NCBI GenBank assembly: GCA_964627195.1
Contig: CAZVJU010000024.1
Coordinates: 1 to 16,521, forward strand
Direction: 5' to 3'
DNA length: 16,521 nt
Source: CAZVJU01 sp964627195
GTDB lineage: Bacteria; Patescibacteriota; Microgenomatia; UBA8517
Notes under the pieces: generated by a model
The model's database searches: none
What the model was told of the DNA's origin: nothing
The model's input: the letters and a program-made list of their open reading frames with translations, nothing else
Made by a program: the position numbers and the translations under genes
In this document: in pieces, positions 5,899 to 11,720 of the stretch
How positions within the stretch are numbered: position 1 is the first letter of the stretch
How the letters are laid out: each line of letters starts with the position of its first letter

Positions 5899-7834
5899 TG
5901 TAGGAATTGATTTGGGAACAACAAACAGCGTTATTGCTGTAATGGAGGGGGGACATCCGAAAGTTATCCCTGCGGCTGATACCGGGAGAAATCTCACTCC
6001 CTCGGTTGTTGAACCTGTCAAAAACCTGGTAGGAGATGTTGCCAAAAGGCAAGTGGTTTTAAATCCCAAAAACACGATTTATTCAATAAAACGTCTCATG
6101 GGGAGACGTATTGATGATGCAGAAACCGAAAGAACCAAAAAAATGGTTCCTTACGAGATCATCGCAGGTAAAGACAGGATGGCGGAAGTTGAAGTTGAAG
6201 GGAAAAAATATACTCCTCAGGAAGTATCGGCCCGAATTTTGATGAAACTTAAAAAAGACGCCGAAGCCCATCTTGGAGAAAGTGTAGACAAAGCGGTTAT
6301 TACAGTTCCTGCGTATTTTGATGATGCTCAAAGGCAGGCGACCAAACAAGCAGGTGAAATTGCCGGTTTCAAAGTTGAAAGGATTATTAACGAGCCAACA
6401 GCAGCAGCTTTGGCTTATGGACTTGATAAGAAAAAGACTGAGAAAATTGCAGTTTATGATCTTGGCGGGGGAACTTTTGATATTTCGGTACTCGAACTCG
6501 GAGAAGGAGTTTTTGAAGTTAAAGCCACAAACGGTGATACCCATTTAGGAGGAGACGATTTCGATGAAAAAATAGTTGATTTTATTTGTGACGAATTTAA
6601 GAAAGATAATGCTGTTGATTTAAGAGCCGACAAACAAGCACTGCAAAGAGTCAGAGACGCAGCTGAGAAAGCCAAAATAGAACTCTCGGCGAGCCAGGAA
6701 GTTGAAATCAACCAACCCTATATTACTCAAAAGGACGGAAATCCACTGCATTTAACACTGAAACTGACTCGAGCTAAGATGGAAAGTTTGGTAGATGATT
6801 TAATTGAAAGAACTAAAAAACCGGTAGAAGCTTGTTTGAAGGATGCAAAACTGGATCCCCATGATATTGATGAAGTTATTCTTGTCGGTGGAATGACACG
6901 AATGCCGAAAGTCATTGAAATCGTTAAAGAGTATTTTGGCAGGGAACCAAATAAAAGTGTTAACCCGGACGAAGTCGTTGCCGTCGGAGCGGCAATTCAG
7001 GCAGGAGTTTTAGGAGGCGAGGTAAAGGATATCTTACTACTGGACGTGACTCCCCTAACTTTAGCAATTGAAACACTGGGTTCTGTTGCCACTTCTATGA
7101 TTCCGAGAAATACTACTATTCCGACTTCAAAAACTGAGGTCTTCTCTACAGCTGCTGATAATCAAACTCAGGTTGAGATACATGTGACCCAAGGGGAGCG
7201 ACCACTGGCTTCTGATAATAAGTCTCTTGGCCGTTTCATCCTTGATGGAATTCCCCCATCTCCCCGCGGAGTACCCCAAATTGAAGTTACCTTTGATATG
7301 GATGCATCAGGAATATTGACTGTTACTGCAAAAGATAAAGCAACAGACAAAACTCAGAATATCAAGATTACAGGCGCAATTGGTTTGTCTGATGACGAAG
7401 TTAAAAGGATGCAGGAGGAGGCAGAGCATCACAAAGAGGAAGATATTAAGAAAGCTGAAAAAATTACTGCAAGAAATCAAGCCGACGCACTGGTTGCAGC
7501 AGCCGAGAAAGCTTTGAAAGATGCCGGCGATAAAGCACCTAGCGACGTAAAAACCAAAGTTGAAGAAAAAATCAAAGGAGTCAAGGATGTTTTGGCAAAA
7601 GAAGATGCAGGCAAAGATGAAAATGAAAAAACGACGAAAGATTTATCGGATCCCCTTTCCCAAATCGGCCAGTCGATGTATGGAAATCAGCAAGCTGCAG
7701 GACAAAGTACAGATGACAAAGGGCAAAGTGAAGATAAAAAAGAGGAAGGGGTTCCCTCCGATAAATCTTCAGAAGCCAAAGGAAAAAAGAAAAATGGTGA
7801 CGATAAGGTTGAAGAAGGGGAAGTGGTTGAGTAG
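5888..7834 (+). CDS. dnaK: Molecular chaperone DnaK (Hsp70)
   Basis: 648 residues, full length. The ATPase domain starts MSKIVGIDLGTTNSVIAVME and carries VYDLGGGTFDISVLELGEG (~residues 191-209) and ILVGGMTRMPKVIEIVKEYF (~residues 330-349). The substrate-binding domain begins after DVTPLTLAIETLG (~388-400) and includes NTTIPTSKTEVFSTAADNQT. The lid is followed by a polar tail ending KVEEGEVVE, where other Hsp70s have an acidic conserved end. It works with GrpE and DnaJ in ATP-driven folding. The ribosome site AGAAAGGA is at 5874-5881. dnaJ does not follow directly: a ~2.8-kb accessory islet intervenes, and the last ~65 codons recur at 8849-9060. Confidence 0.97.
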   Translation: MSKIVGIDLGTTNSVIAVMEGGHPKVIPAADTGRNLTPSVVEPVKNLVGDVAKRQVVLNPKNTIYSIKRLMGRRIDDAETERTKKMVPYEIIAGKDRMAEVEVEGKKYTPQEVSARILMKLKKDAEAHLGESVDKAVITVPAYFDDAQRQATKQAGEIAGFKVERIINEPTAAALAYGLDKKKTEKIAVYDLGGGTFDISVLELGEGVFEVKATNGDTHLGGDDFDEKIVDFICDEFKKDNAVDLRADKQALQRVRDAAEKAKIELSASQEVEINQPYITQKDGNPLHLTLKLTRAKMESLVDDLIERTKKPVEACLKDAKLDPHDIDEVILVGGMTRMPKVIEIVKEYFGREPNKSVNPDEVVAVGAAIQAGVLGGEVKDILLLDVTPLTLAIETLGSVATSMIPRNTTIPTSKTEVFSTAADNQTQVEIHVTQGERPLASDNKSLGRFILDGIPPSPRGVPQIEVTFDMDASGILTVTAKDKATDKTQNIKITGAIGLSDDEVKRMQEEAEHHKEEDIKKAEKITARNQADALVAAAEKALKDAGDKAPSDVKTKVEEKIKGVKDVLAKEDAGKDENEKTTKDLSDPLSQIGQSMYGNQQAAGQSTDDKGQSEDKKEEGVPSDKSSEAKGKKKNGDDKVEEGEVVE

Positions 7835-7955
7835 CTATAATTTCTTATTTCTTTACAAGTATTAATTTTCTTCTGTTACTGTTTACCCACTCATATTTGT
7901 TTCTGCACCCCAAGGACCTCCAGGAAAAATATACACGGATTACGAAAAGCTTAAA

Positions 7956-7988
7956 ACATCCTAAGCTAAAAATCGTTTGGGATTTTTT
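7956..7988 (+). terminator. Probable rho-independent terminator after dnaK
   Basis: ATCCTAA (7958-7964) pairs with TTGGGAT (7977-7983) with one G-U pair, around a 12-nt loop, followed by a run of T (7983-7988). AAAA before the stem (7953-7956) can pair with the T run past a bulged C. It lies ~120 bp after the dnaK stop. The rest of the 252-bp gap shows no gene I can support. Confidence 0.5.
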
Positions 7989-8047
7989 CGCAGTCGTGTA
8001 CTCAATCCATTTAAGTATTTCAGGCACTCTATATGACCGAGGTAATG

Positions 8048-8077
8048 TGTACAATCACGGTTTAATATGACTATAAT
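8048..8077 (+). promoter_or_regulatory. Promoter of the 240-residue membrane protein gene
   Basis: TGTACA (8048-8053), 18-bp spacer, perfect TATAAT (8072-8077). The -10 ends only 9 bp before the ATG at 8087, so the mRNA would start at or within a few bases of the initiation codon. Confidence 0.5.
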
Positions 8078-8086
8078 GTTTTTAAG

Positions 8087-8809
8087 ATGGTGGGCCCTGA
8101 ATTTGGTTTTGGAATAATGGTTTGGGGTTTTATTATTCTTGCAAGTTTTTTTGCGCCAGGTTTTTTATCAGCTTTTATAACTTCATTTACCTATTTACAT
8201 CTAATAAAGAGAAGTAAAAAGGTTGGTTTAGCACACAAAATTTACGTATCAGTATTAATGGGTATAGTTGGGGGGATGATAACACTATGGTTAGCTTATA
8301 GATTAGATAACTATTATGGACACAAAGCATACATCTATAACGGGGAATTTTCTTTGCTGATGCAGGAACGATATAAAATAGTTTCGGCGAGTTATAACAG
8401 GAATACTCAAAATATACACTTATCGATTTCCGTACCAATTAATGACGTTTATAATGTCCGTGTCTATAGTAGATCTGGTCGACACGAAGACAATAGACAA
8501 CTTCCCCTTACTAAAGATTTTTGGAAAACTAGTCTGGAACAAGGTATTAACGAGCTGAATGTGAAAGTGGGAGAGGAGTATTTAACGAAAGAGAATCTTT
8601 ATTTAGTCGTTATTATATATCCGAATTCAAAACGCATAGGATCTACATATACATATCGTGAAATGAATAGCCTTTTCAAAGAAAACACGATATCTTTATA
8701 TGAAGGGATCGAATTCTTTGCGCCAGAGATACCACGTTCTTTTGCTTGCAATAACTTTCCCAGATTACCGTGTGTTAAGGAAGAGAAATTAAAGGTAGAG
8801 CTCAATTAG
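8087..8809 (+). CDS. Unrecognised two-helix membrane protein with an outer domain
   Basis: 240 residues. Helix 1 (~8-38, GIMVWGFIILASFFAPGFLS) and helix 2 (~51-71, IYVSVLMGIVGGMITLWLAY) flank a basic loop (HLIKRSKKVGLAHK), so the loop should be cytoplasmic and both ends outside. The ~165-residue C-terminal region has alternating hydrophobic/polar strands (NIHLSISVPINDVYNVRVYS) and reads like a beta-sandwich; two Cys near the end (ACNNFPRLPC) could form a disulfide. I recognise no family. It has its own promoter without a ribosome site and lies between the two copies of the dnaK tail, so it was probably brought in with one of them. Confidence 0.65.
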   Translation: MVGPEFGFGIMVWGFIILASFFAPGFLSAFITSFTYLHLIKRSKKVGLAHKIYVSVLMGIVGGMITLWLAYRLDNYYGHKAYIYNGEFSLLMQERYKIVSASYNRNTQNIHLSISVPINDVYNVRVYSRSGRHEDNRQLPLTKDFWKTSLEQGINELNVKVGEEYLTKENLYLVVIIYPNSKRIGSTYTYREMNSLFKENTISLYEGIEFFAPEIPRSFACNNFPRLPCVKEEKLKVELN

Positions 8810-8848
8810 AATTCTTGGTCTCAGTCATGTCTGTTTAGCTTTCGTGAC

Positions 8849-9060
8849 CGAAGGATTTGCAGGACTCTTTGAGTCAAATTGGCCAGGAAATGTATGCTGG
8901 AGGTGCTGCAGGCACCGCAGGTCCCGAGCCTGCTGAGGGAGAAAGCAAGGATGAAGCCGCCTCCAATAAATCAGGTTCCACTGCTGGCGCGTCGGCGAGC
9001 CAAGGGAAAAAAAAGAAAAATGGGGAAGAGAAAGTGGAAGAAGGGGAAGTAGTTGAATAA
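8849..9060 (+). pseudogene. Duplicated 3' end of dnaK (C-terminal tail remnant)
   Basis: In one frame the sequence reads KDLQDSLSQIGQEMYAGGAA and ends GKKKKNGEEKVEEGEVVE before TAA. The real DnaK tail reads KDLSDPLSQIGQSMYGNQQA and ends GKKKNGDDKVEEGEVVE. The two ends are clearly homologous at DNA and protein level, while the middle (GTAGPEPAEGESKDEAASNK) differs in sequence and length. Homology begins near 8849 (dnaK 7635); an in-frame TGA lies just upstream at 8845-8847. A TTG at 8857 could start a 67-codon ORF, but there is no ribosome site. I take it as a remnant left by recombination rather than an active gene; the preserved KVEEGEVVE end keeps an expressed peptide possible. Confidence 0.8.
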
Positions 9061-9068
9061 AAGTTAAT

Positions 9069-9074
9069 TATAAT
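9069..9074 (+). promoter_or_regulatory. -10 box for the twin-CX3C membrane protein gene
   Basis: A perfect TATAAT lies 14 bp before the ATG at 9089 and is followed by CTAA, as at the murJ promoter. No convincing -35 is visible at 16-18 bp. No ribosome site precedes the ATG. Confidence 0.4.
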
Positions 9075-9088
9075 CTAAAGTGGAATTA

Positions 9089-9520
9089 ATGGAGAATTCT
9101 ACAGTTGGTAATAGTAGTCCTAGTAACGGCGTACCTACAAAAATAGAAGCTACCCAAGCACTCACTTCAGTAACAGTACAGTCTCCTAAATCAAATTTAC
9201 CTGGAACATCTGATGATAATAAAACGAGCGCTTGGCGAACAATTATAACTATAATTACCTTATTGCTGTTCAATCCCCTGGGTTTAATTTTGATGTTTTC
9301 AATTACTAAGTGGCCAAAGTGGATTAAACTTATAGTACTTGTCATATTCCTTCCGTTTTATATAATGTCTGCTTTTTACTTAGTAAGAATGTTTAATGAC
9401 GCTAAAATAACAAAGGAGTTTGACGACTGTGTATATAAGTGTGCTAGGGAAAAAATTATGCTAAACATCAATAGCGATGAAGCTACGAATATTTGTATAG
9501 ACGAATGTAAAAATTGGTAA
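9089..9520 (+). CDS. Unrecognised two-helix membrane protein with a twin CX3C motif
   Basis: 143 residues from the ATG at 9089 (an in-frame GTG at 9080 is possible). The first ~48 residues are Ser/Thr/Asn-rich and probably disordered (MENSTVGNSSPSNGVPTKIE). Helix 1 (IITLLLFNPLGLILMFSI) and helix 2 (LIVLVIFLPFYIMSAFYLV) are joined by the basic loop TKWPKWIK, predicting the loop inside and both termini outside. The C-terminus carries CVYKC, 17 residues, then CIDEC: a twin CX3C pattern that could close a helical hairpin with two disulfides outside the membrane. I recognise no named family. It follows the dnaK tail remnant directly, with its own -10 box. Confidence 0.65.
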   Translation: MENSTVGNSSPSNGVPTKIEATQALTSVTVQSPKSNLPGTSDDNKTSAWRTIITIITLLLFNPLGLILMFSITKWPKWIKLIVLVIFLPFYIMSAFYLVRMFNDAKITKEFDDCVYKCAREKIMLNINSDEATNICIDECKNW

Positions 9521-9546
9521 AAAGAAAATATCCATAAAATACCAAA

Positions 9547-9602
9547 ATACACCCGTCAATGGGGGGGAAGATACACCCGAGGGGTGATACGAATTCACAC
9601 CC
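9547..9602. repeat. ACACCC repeats and G-run in the gap before hicBA
   Basis: ATACACCCG occurs at 9547-9555 and 9571-9579 (24-bp period), with a further CACACCC at 9596-9602. A run of seven G lies at 9561-9567, and CACCC GAG GGGTG (9574-9586) forms a small hairpin. No gene is visible in 9521-9711 apart from this, the palindrome and the hicB promoter. Function unknown. Confidence 0.45.
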
Positions 9603-9635
9603 TTCTGATTTAAGTAGTTTTCTGGCTTCCTAGTC

Positions 9636-9663
9636 TGTATCGATGATTCGAATCATCGATACA
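9636..9663. promoter_or_regulatory. Perfect 28-bp palindrome upstream of hicBA
   Basis: The half-site TGTATCGATGATTC (9636-9649) is followed immediately by its exact reverse complement (9650-9663), with no mismatch and no spacer. It ends 48 bp before the hicB ATG. A dimeric DNA-binding protein would fit such a site. HicB antitoxins often autoregulate, but this HicB shows no clear DNA-binding domain, so the protein that binds it is open. Confidence 0.75.
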
Positions 9664-9699
9664 CAATTGCAATATTAAAAACCCGCCATTTTTCTGTGC

Positions 9700-9705
9700 T
9701 ATAAA
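9700..9705 (+). promoter_or_regulatory. -10 box of hicBA
   Basis: TATAAA ends 6 bp before the ATG at 9712, so transcription would begin at the start codon (leaderless). No clear -35 is present at 16-18 bp; an activator or the palindrome upstream may matter. Confidence 0.4.
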
Positions 9706-9711
9706 CCGCTT

Positions 9712-9975
9712 ATGAAAAAGATGGTTTTGGAATACGGGTTACCTATAAAAATTCTTTCTCAAAAGGAAGGTGGGTTTGTTGCAGTTTGCCCTACATGGAG
9801 CGACTGTTATGCACAAGGCGAGACTGTAGACGAGGCGATTTTAGAAATTACGGGAGTTGCGCAATCACTCATTGAACTTTATAACGAGGAGGATTTGAAG
9901 ATACCTCTTAAAAGAAAAGTTTCCAAGAAGCTAATCGGAGAGAAATTTTCTATACCTGTAATTGTTGAGGCATGA
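9712..9975 (+). CDS. hicB: HicB-family antitoxin
   Basis: 87 residues. The HicB fold is visible: a first strand (LPIKILSQKEGGFVAVCPTW), the turn SDCYAQGETVDEAILEITGV and the helix AQSLIELYNEED. A basic C-terminal stretch (KIPLKRKVSKKLIGEKFSIP) follows, without a recognisable helix-turn-helix or ribbon-helix-helix domain. HicB neutralises the HicA mRNA interferase by masking its catalytic site. The stop overlaps the hicA start (ATGA, 9972-9975), so the pair is translationally coupled; here antitoxin precedes toxin. Upstream are a TATAAA box 6 bp before the ATG and a perfect palindrome. Confidence 0.82.
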   Translation: MKKMVLEYGLPIKILSQKEGGFVAVCPTWSDCYAQGETVDEAILEITGVAQSLIELYNEEDLKIPLKRKVSKKLIGEKFSIPVIVEA

Positions 9976-10189
9976 GCTACAAACCTCTCAAGTATAAAGA
10001 TGTTATCAAAAAAGCCCGCAAGGCAGGTTTTTCTTCAGAAGAGTGACAGGTGGAACTCACGAAATTTGGTGGAATGAGGAGAAAAGGAAAACATGCGTTA
10101 TACCTCATCATAAAGAGATAAAAGCAGGTACTGTAAAAAGTATTGTCGCGCAGATGGGATTAACTAAAGAGGAGTTCGACAATCTCTGA
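9972..10189 (+). pseudogene. hicA: HicA-family toxin disrupted by a one-base frameshift
   Basis: The frame starts MSYKPLKYKDVIKKARKAGF, a good HicA N-terminus, but stops at TGA 10044-10046. The +1-shifted frame continues with RRVTGGTHEIWWNEEKRKTC, then VIPHHKEIKAGTVKSIVAQM and GLTKEEFDNL to TGA 10187-10189. This is the rest of HicA, including the GGTHE catalytic-histidine motif. Adding one T to the T5 run at 10028-10032 restores one 72-residue protein reading AGFFFRRVTGGTHEIW, so a single T was lost or missed. HicA is a small double-stranded-RNA-binding-fold ribonuclease that cuts mRNA. Possibilities are a real inactivating mutation, a homopolymer sequencing error, or slippage expression. Confidence 0.85.
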
Positions 10190-10207
10190 TGATATTATTT
10201 ACTTGCA

Positions 10208-10603
10208 GTGAAATTTGTTGGCGCAATCATTGAAAATCCCAAATACGGTTTTCTTTTACAACAAAGAGACGAGAAGGCTTCGTCATATCCACTTTGTTGG
10301 ACCTTGTTTGGGGGAAAAGTTGAGGAGGGTGAAAAACCTAAGGCTGCACTTTTTAGGGAATTAAAGGAAGAGATAAATTTGACTCAAAGACTTATTACAA
10401 GTTGCAAAAAAGTTCAGCGAAATATCCAGAATGCCGATGCAGTTCAATATATCTATTACGTACAAACAAAAGCTCGAATTAGTGAACTTTCCTTAAAAGA
10501 AGGGAAGCAAATGCAATATCTAAATCGTTCGAACCTATTTGACAGAAAGTTTGCGTTTAATATAGGGAAAGTTTTGAGATCATTTTTTGATAACAATCAG
10601 TAA
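10208..10603 (+). CDS. Nudix hydrolase
   Basis: 131 residues. The Nudix box reads GKVEEGEKPKAALFRELKEE then INL (~residues 36-58), matching Gx5Ex7REUxEExGU except that Asn replaces the last Gly. The metal-binding REUxEE core is intact. The N-terminal strand KFVGAIIENPKYGFLLQQRD and the element YPLCWTLFGGKVEEGE resemble ADP-ribose/MutT-like family members that hydrolyse nucleoside diphosphate derivatives; the substrate cannot be read from sequence. The start is a GTG at 10208 with no ribosome site, 18 bp after hicA, so it may be co-transcribed with hicBA. It is the last gene of the islet before dnaJ. Confidence 0.82.
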   Translation: MKFVGAIIENPKYGFLLQQRDEKASSYPLCWTLFGGKVEEGEKPKAALFRELKEEINLTQRLITSCKKVQRNIQNADAVQYIYYVQTKARISELSLKEGKQMQYLNRSNLFDRKFAFNIGKVLRSFFDNNQ

Positions 10604-10622
10604 AGCATTTCTACCTAAAGGC

Positions 10623-10651
10623 TTCACAATTGTAGGAAATCTATATATAAT
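10623..10651 (+). promoter_or_regulatory. Promoter of dnaJ
   Basis: TTCACA (10623-10628), exactly 17 bp, then a perfect TATAAT (10646-10651). The start site would be near 10658, ~9 nt before the ATG at 10667. No Shine-Dalgarno is present. The last base of the -10 box is the first base of the CIRCE-like operator. Confidence 0.75.
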
Positions 10652-10677
10652 TGGCACTTAAAGAATATGGCTGCTAA
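10651..10677 (+). promoter_or_regulatory. CIRCE-like HrcA operator spanning the dnaJ start codon
   Basis: TTGGCACTT (10651-10659; 7 of 9 to TTAGCACTC), a spacer of exactly 9 bp, then GGCTGCTAA (10669-10677; 7 of 9 to GAGTGCTAA). It begins at the last base of the -10 box and includes the ATG and codons 2-4 of dnaJ, so a bound HrcA would block initiation. The second operator's correct spacing and its place at another chaperone gene support the call. Confidence 0.7.
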
Positions 10678-11575
10678 GAGTGACTATTACGACATATTAG
10701 GAGTTACCAAGACTGCATCTGCCGAGGAGCTTAAAAGAGCTTACAGGAAGCAAGCGCTGGAGTGGCATCCTGATCGGCACAAAGATGACAAAGAAGTAGC
10801 TGAAAAGCGTTTCAAGGAAATAAACCAAGCTTATCAAGTTCTATCAGATCCCCAGAAACGGTCAGCTTACGACCAATTCGGGCATGAAGCCTTTGCCCCC
10901 GGAGGTGGCTTCAGCGGTCAAAGAGGAACTGGTGGTTTTTCCGGAGGTAGCCCTTTTGGTCAGGGACAACAAGGCCGTTGGGGGCCGTTTACTTACACTT
11001 ATACAACTAGCGGCGGAGGCGGAGGATCTCCATTTGAGGGTTATGATTTTGGCGACCCTTTTGATATTTTTGAATCCTTTTTCGGTGGCGGTTCGCCTTT
11101 CGGTCGAACACGCTCTATTCCTCGCTATTCGATGACGATTGATTTTATGGAAGCAATAAAGGGGACTGAAAAAGAAGTTGAGATAGAGAGAAAAAGAAGA
11201 AAAATAAAAATTCCCCCTGGAGTTGATGAAGGATCAAGAATAAATTTCGGCGATTTTACGCTGTCAGTAAATATCCGGCCCCATGACATTTTTGAGAGAG
11301 ACGGAGCCGATATTTATATCAAAGTTACGATATCCTTCTCTCTGGCCGCGCTCGGTGGGGATATTGAGGTGCCGACAGTTGACGGTGAAGTAAAGATCAG
11401 AGTTCGGCCGGGTACGCAGTCAGGAACGATGATGCGGCTTCGCGGTAAAGGAGTCTCAGCACTTCGTGGACGTGACCGTGGGGATGAATACGTGCGTCTA
11501 GAAGTGATGGTTCCCGAAACTGTATCAAGAGAACAAAAAGCCATTCTTAAAATGCTTCAGGAGGAAGGACTTTGA
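10667..11575 (+). CDS. dnaJ: DnaJ-type co-chaperone lacking zinc fingers (class B, CbpA-like)
   Basis: 302 residues. The J domain covers ~5-70 with YYDILGVTKTASAEELKRAY and the HPD tripeptide at 34-36, which stimulates the DnaK ATPase. A Gly/Phe-rich linker (~80-145: GFSGQRGTGGFSGGSPFGQG) follows, then two C-terminal beta domains (SMTIDFMEAIKGTEKEVEIE; IPPGVDEGSRINFG; SFSLAALGGDIEVPTVDGEV; GTMMRLRGKGVS). No CxxCxGxG repeats are present, so this is a class B J protein, not classical DnaJ (~375 residues). By position it serves dnaK, although separated from it by the islet. It has its own promoter and a CIRCE-like operator on its start codon. The nusA promoter begins directly after its stop. Confidence 0.9.
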   Translation: MAAKSDYYDILGVTKTASAEELKRAYRKQALEWHPDRHKDDKEVAEKRFKEINQAYQVLSDPQKRSAYDQFGHEAFAPGGGFSGQRGTGGFSGGSPFGQGQQGRWGPFTYTYTTSGGGGGSPFEGYDFGDPFDIFESFFGGGSPFGRTRSIPRYSMTIDFMEAIKGTEKEVEIERKRRKIKIPPGVDEGSRINFGDFTLSVNIRPHDIFERDGADIYIKVTISFSLAALGGDIEVPTVDGEVKIRVRPGTQSGTMMRLRGKGVSALRGRDRGDEYVRLEVMVPETVSREQKAILKMLQEEGL

Positions 11576-11604
11576 TTGACTACGAGGTAATTTCGGAGTA
11601 AAAT
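11576..11604 (+). promoter_or_regulatory. Promoter of nusA-infB
   Basis: TTGACT (11576-11581), 17-bp spacer, TAAAAT (11599-11604), immediately after the dnaJ stop codon. Transcription from near 11611 gives a ~110-nt leader for nusA, the longest leader in the window. Confidence 0.7.
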
Positions 11605-11630
11605 TTGAGTTAGATTAAGTAGGAAGGATG

Positions 11631-11659
11631 TGGTGGGATAGATGCCCGCCATTTTTTTT
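11631..11659 (+). terminator. Intrinsic terminator inside the nusA leader (possible attenuator)
   Basis: TGGTGGG (11631-11637) pairs with CCCGCCA (11645-11651) with one G-U pair, loop of 7, followed by eight T (11652-11659). It could end dnaJ transcripts, but it also lies downstream of the nusA promoter and would then attenuate nusA. Confidence 0.7.
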
Positions 11660-11684
11660 AAATAAATAAGGTATTTTTCTTTGC

Positions 11685-11712
11685 CGGACTTTCTTTTTTT
11701 AAAGAAAGTCCG
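11685..11712 (+). promoter_or_regulatory. 12-bp perfect hairpin abutting the nusA ribosome site
   Basis: CGGACTTTCTTT (11685-11696) is followed by a TTTT loop and its exact complement (11701-11712). The Shine-Dalgarno AGAAGG (11713-11718) starts at the next base, before the ATG at 11721. The hairpin may hold the ribosome site open, or bind a regulator such as NusA itself. Confidence 0.65.
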
Positions 11713-11720
11713 AGAAGGAT

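Noticed and set aside
5722..5910. Plus-strand frame across the grpE/dnaK junction reading KPSLAKEYFGKPSLA
   Set aside because: It overlaps both real genes in another frame; the repetition only reflects the DNA repeats there.
6083..6711. Minus-strand open frames inside dnaK
   Set aside because: They are antisense shadows of a strongly conserved gene with no independent signals.
7845..8054. 69-codon minus-strand open frame after dnaK
   Set aside because: No recognisable motif or ribosome site, and it overlaps the probable dnaK terminator; chance frame in a non-coding gap.
8857..9060. Independent small acidic/basic protein
   Set aside because: The sequence is homologous to the DnaK C-terminus, starts at TTG without a ribosome site and has an in-frame stop just upstream; treated as a remnant.
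9541..9711. CRISPR-like array from the ACACCC repeats
   Set aside because: Repeats are only 6-9 bp with unequal surroundings and no cas genes; not a CRISPR.
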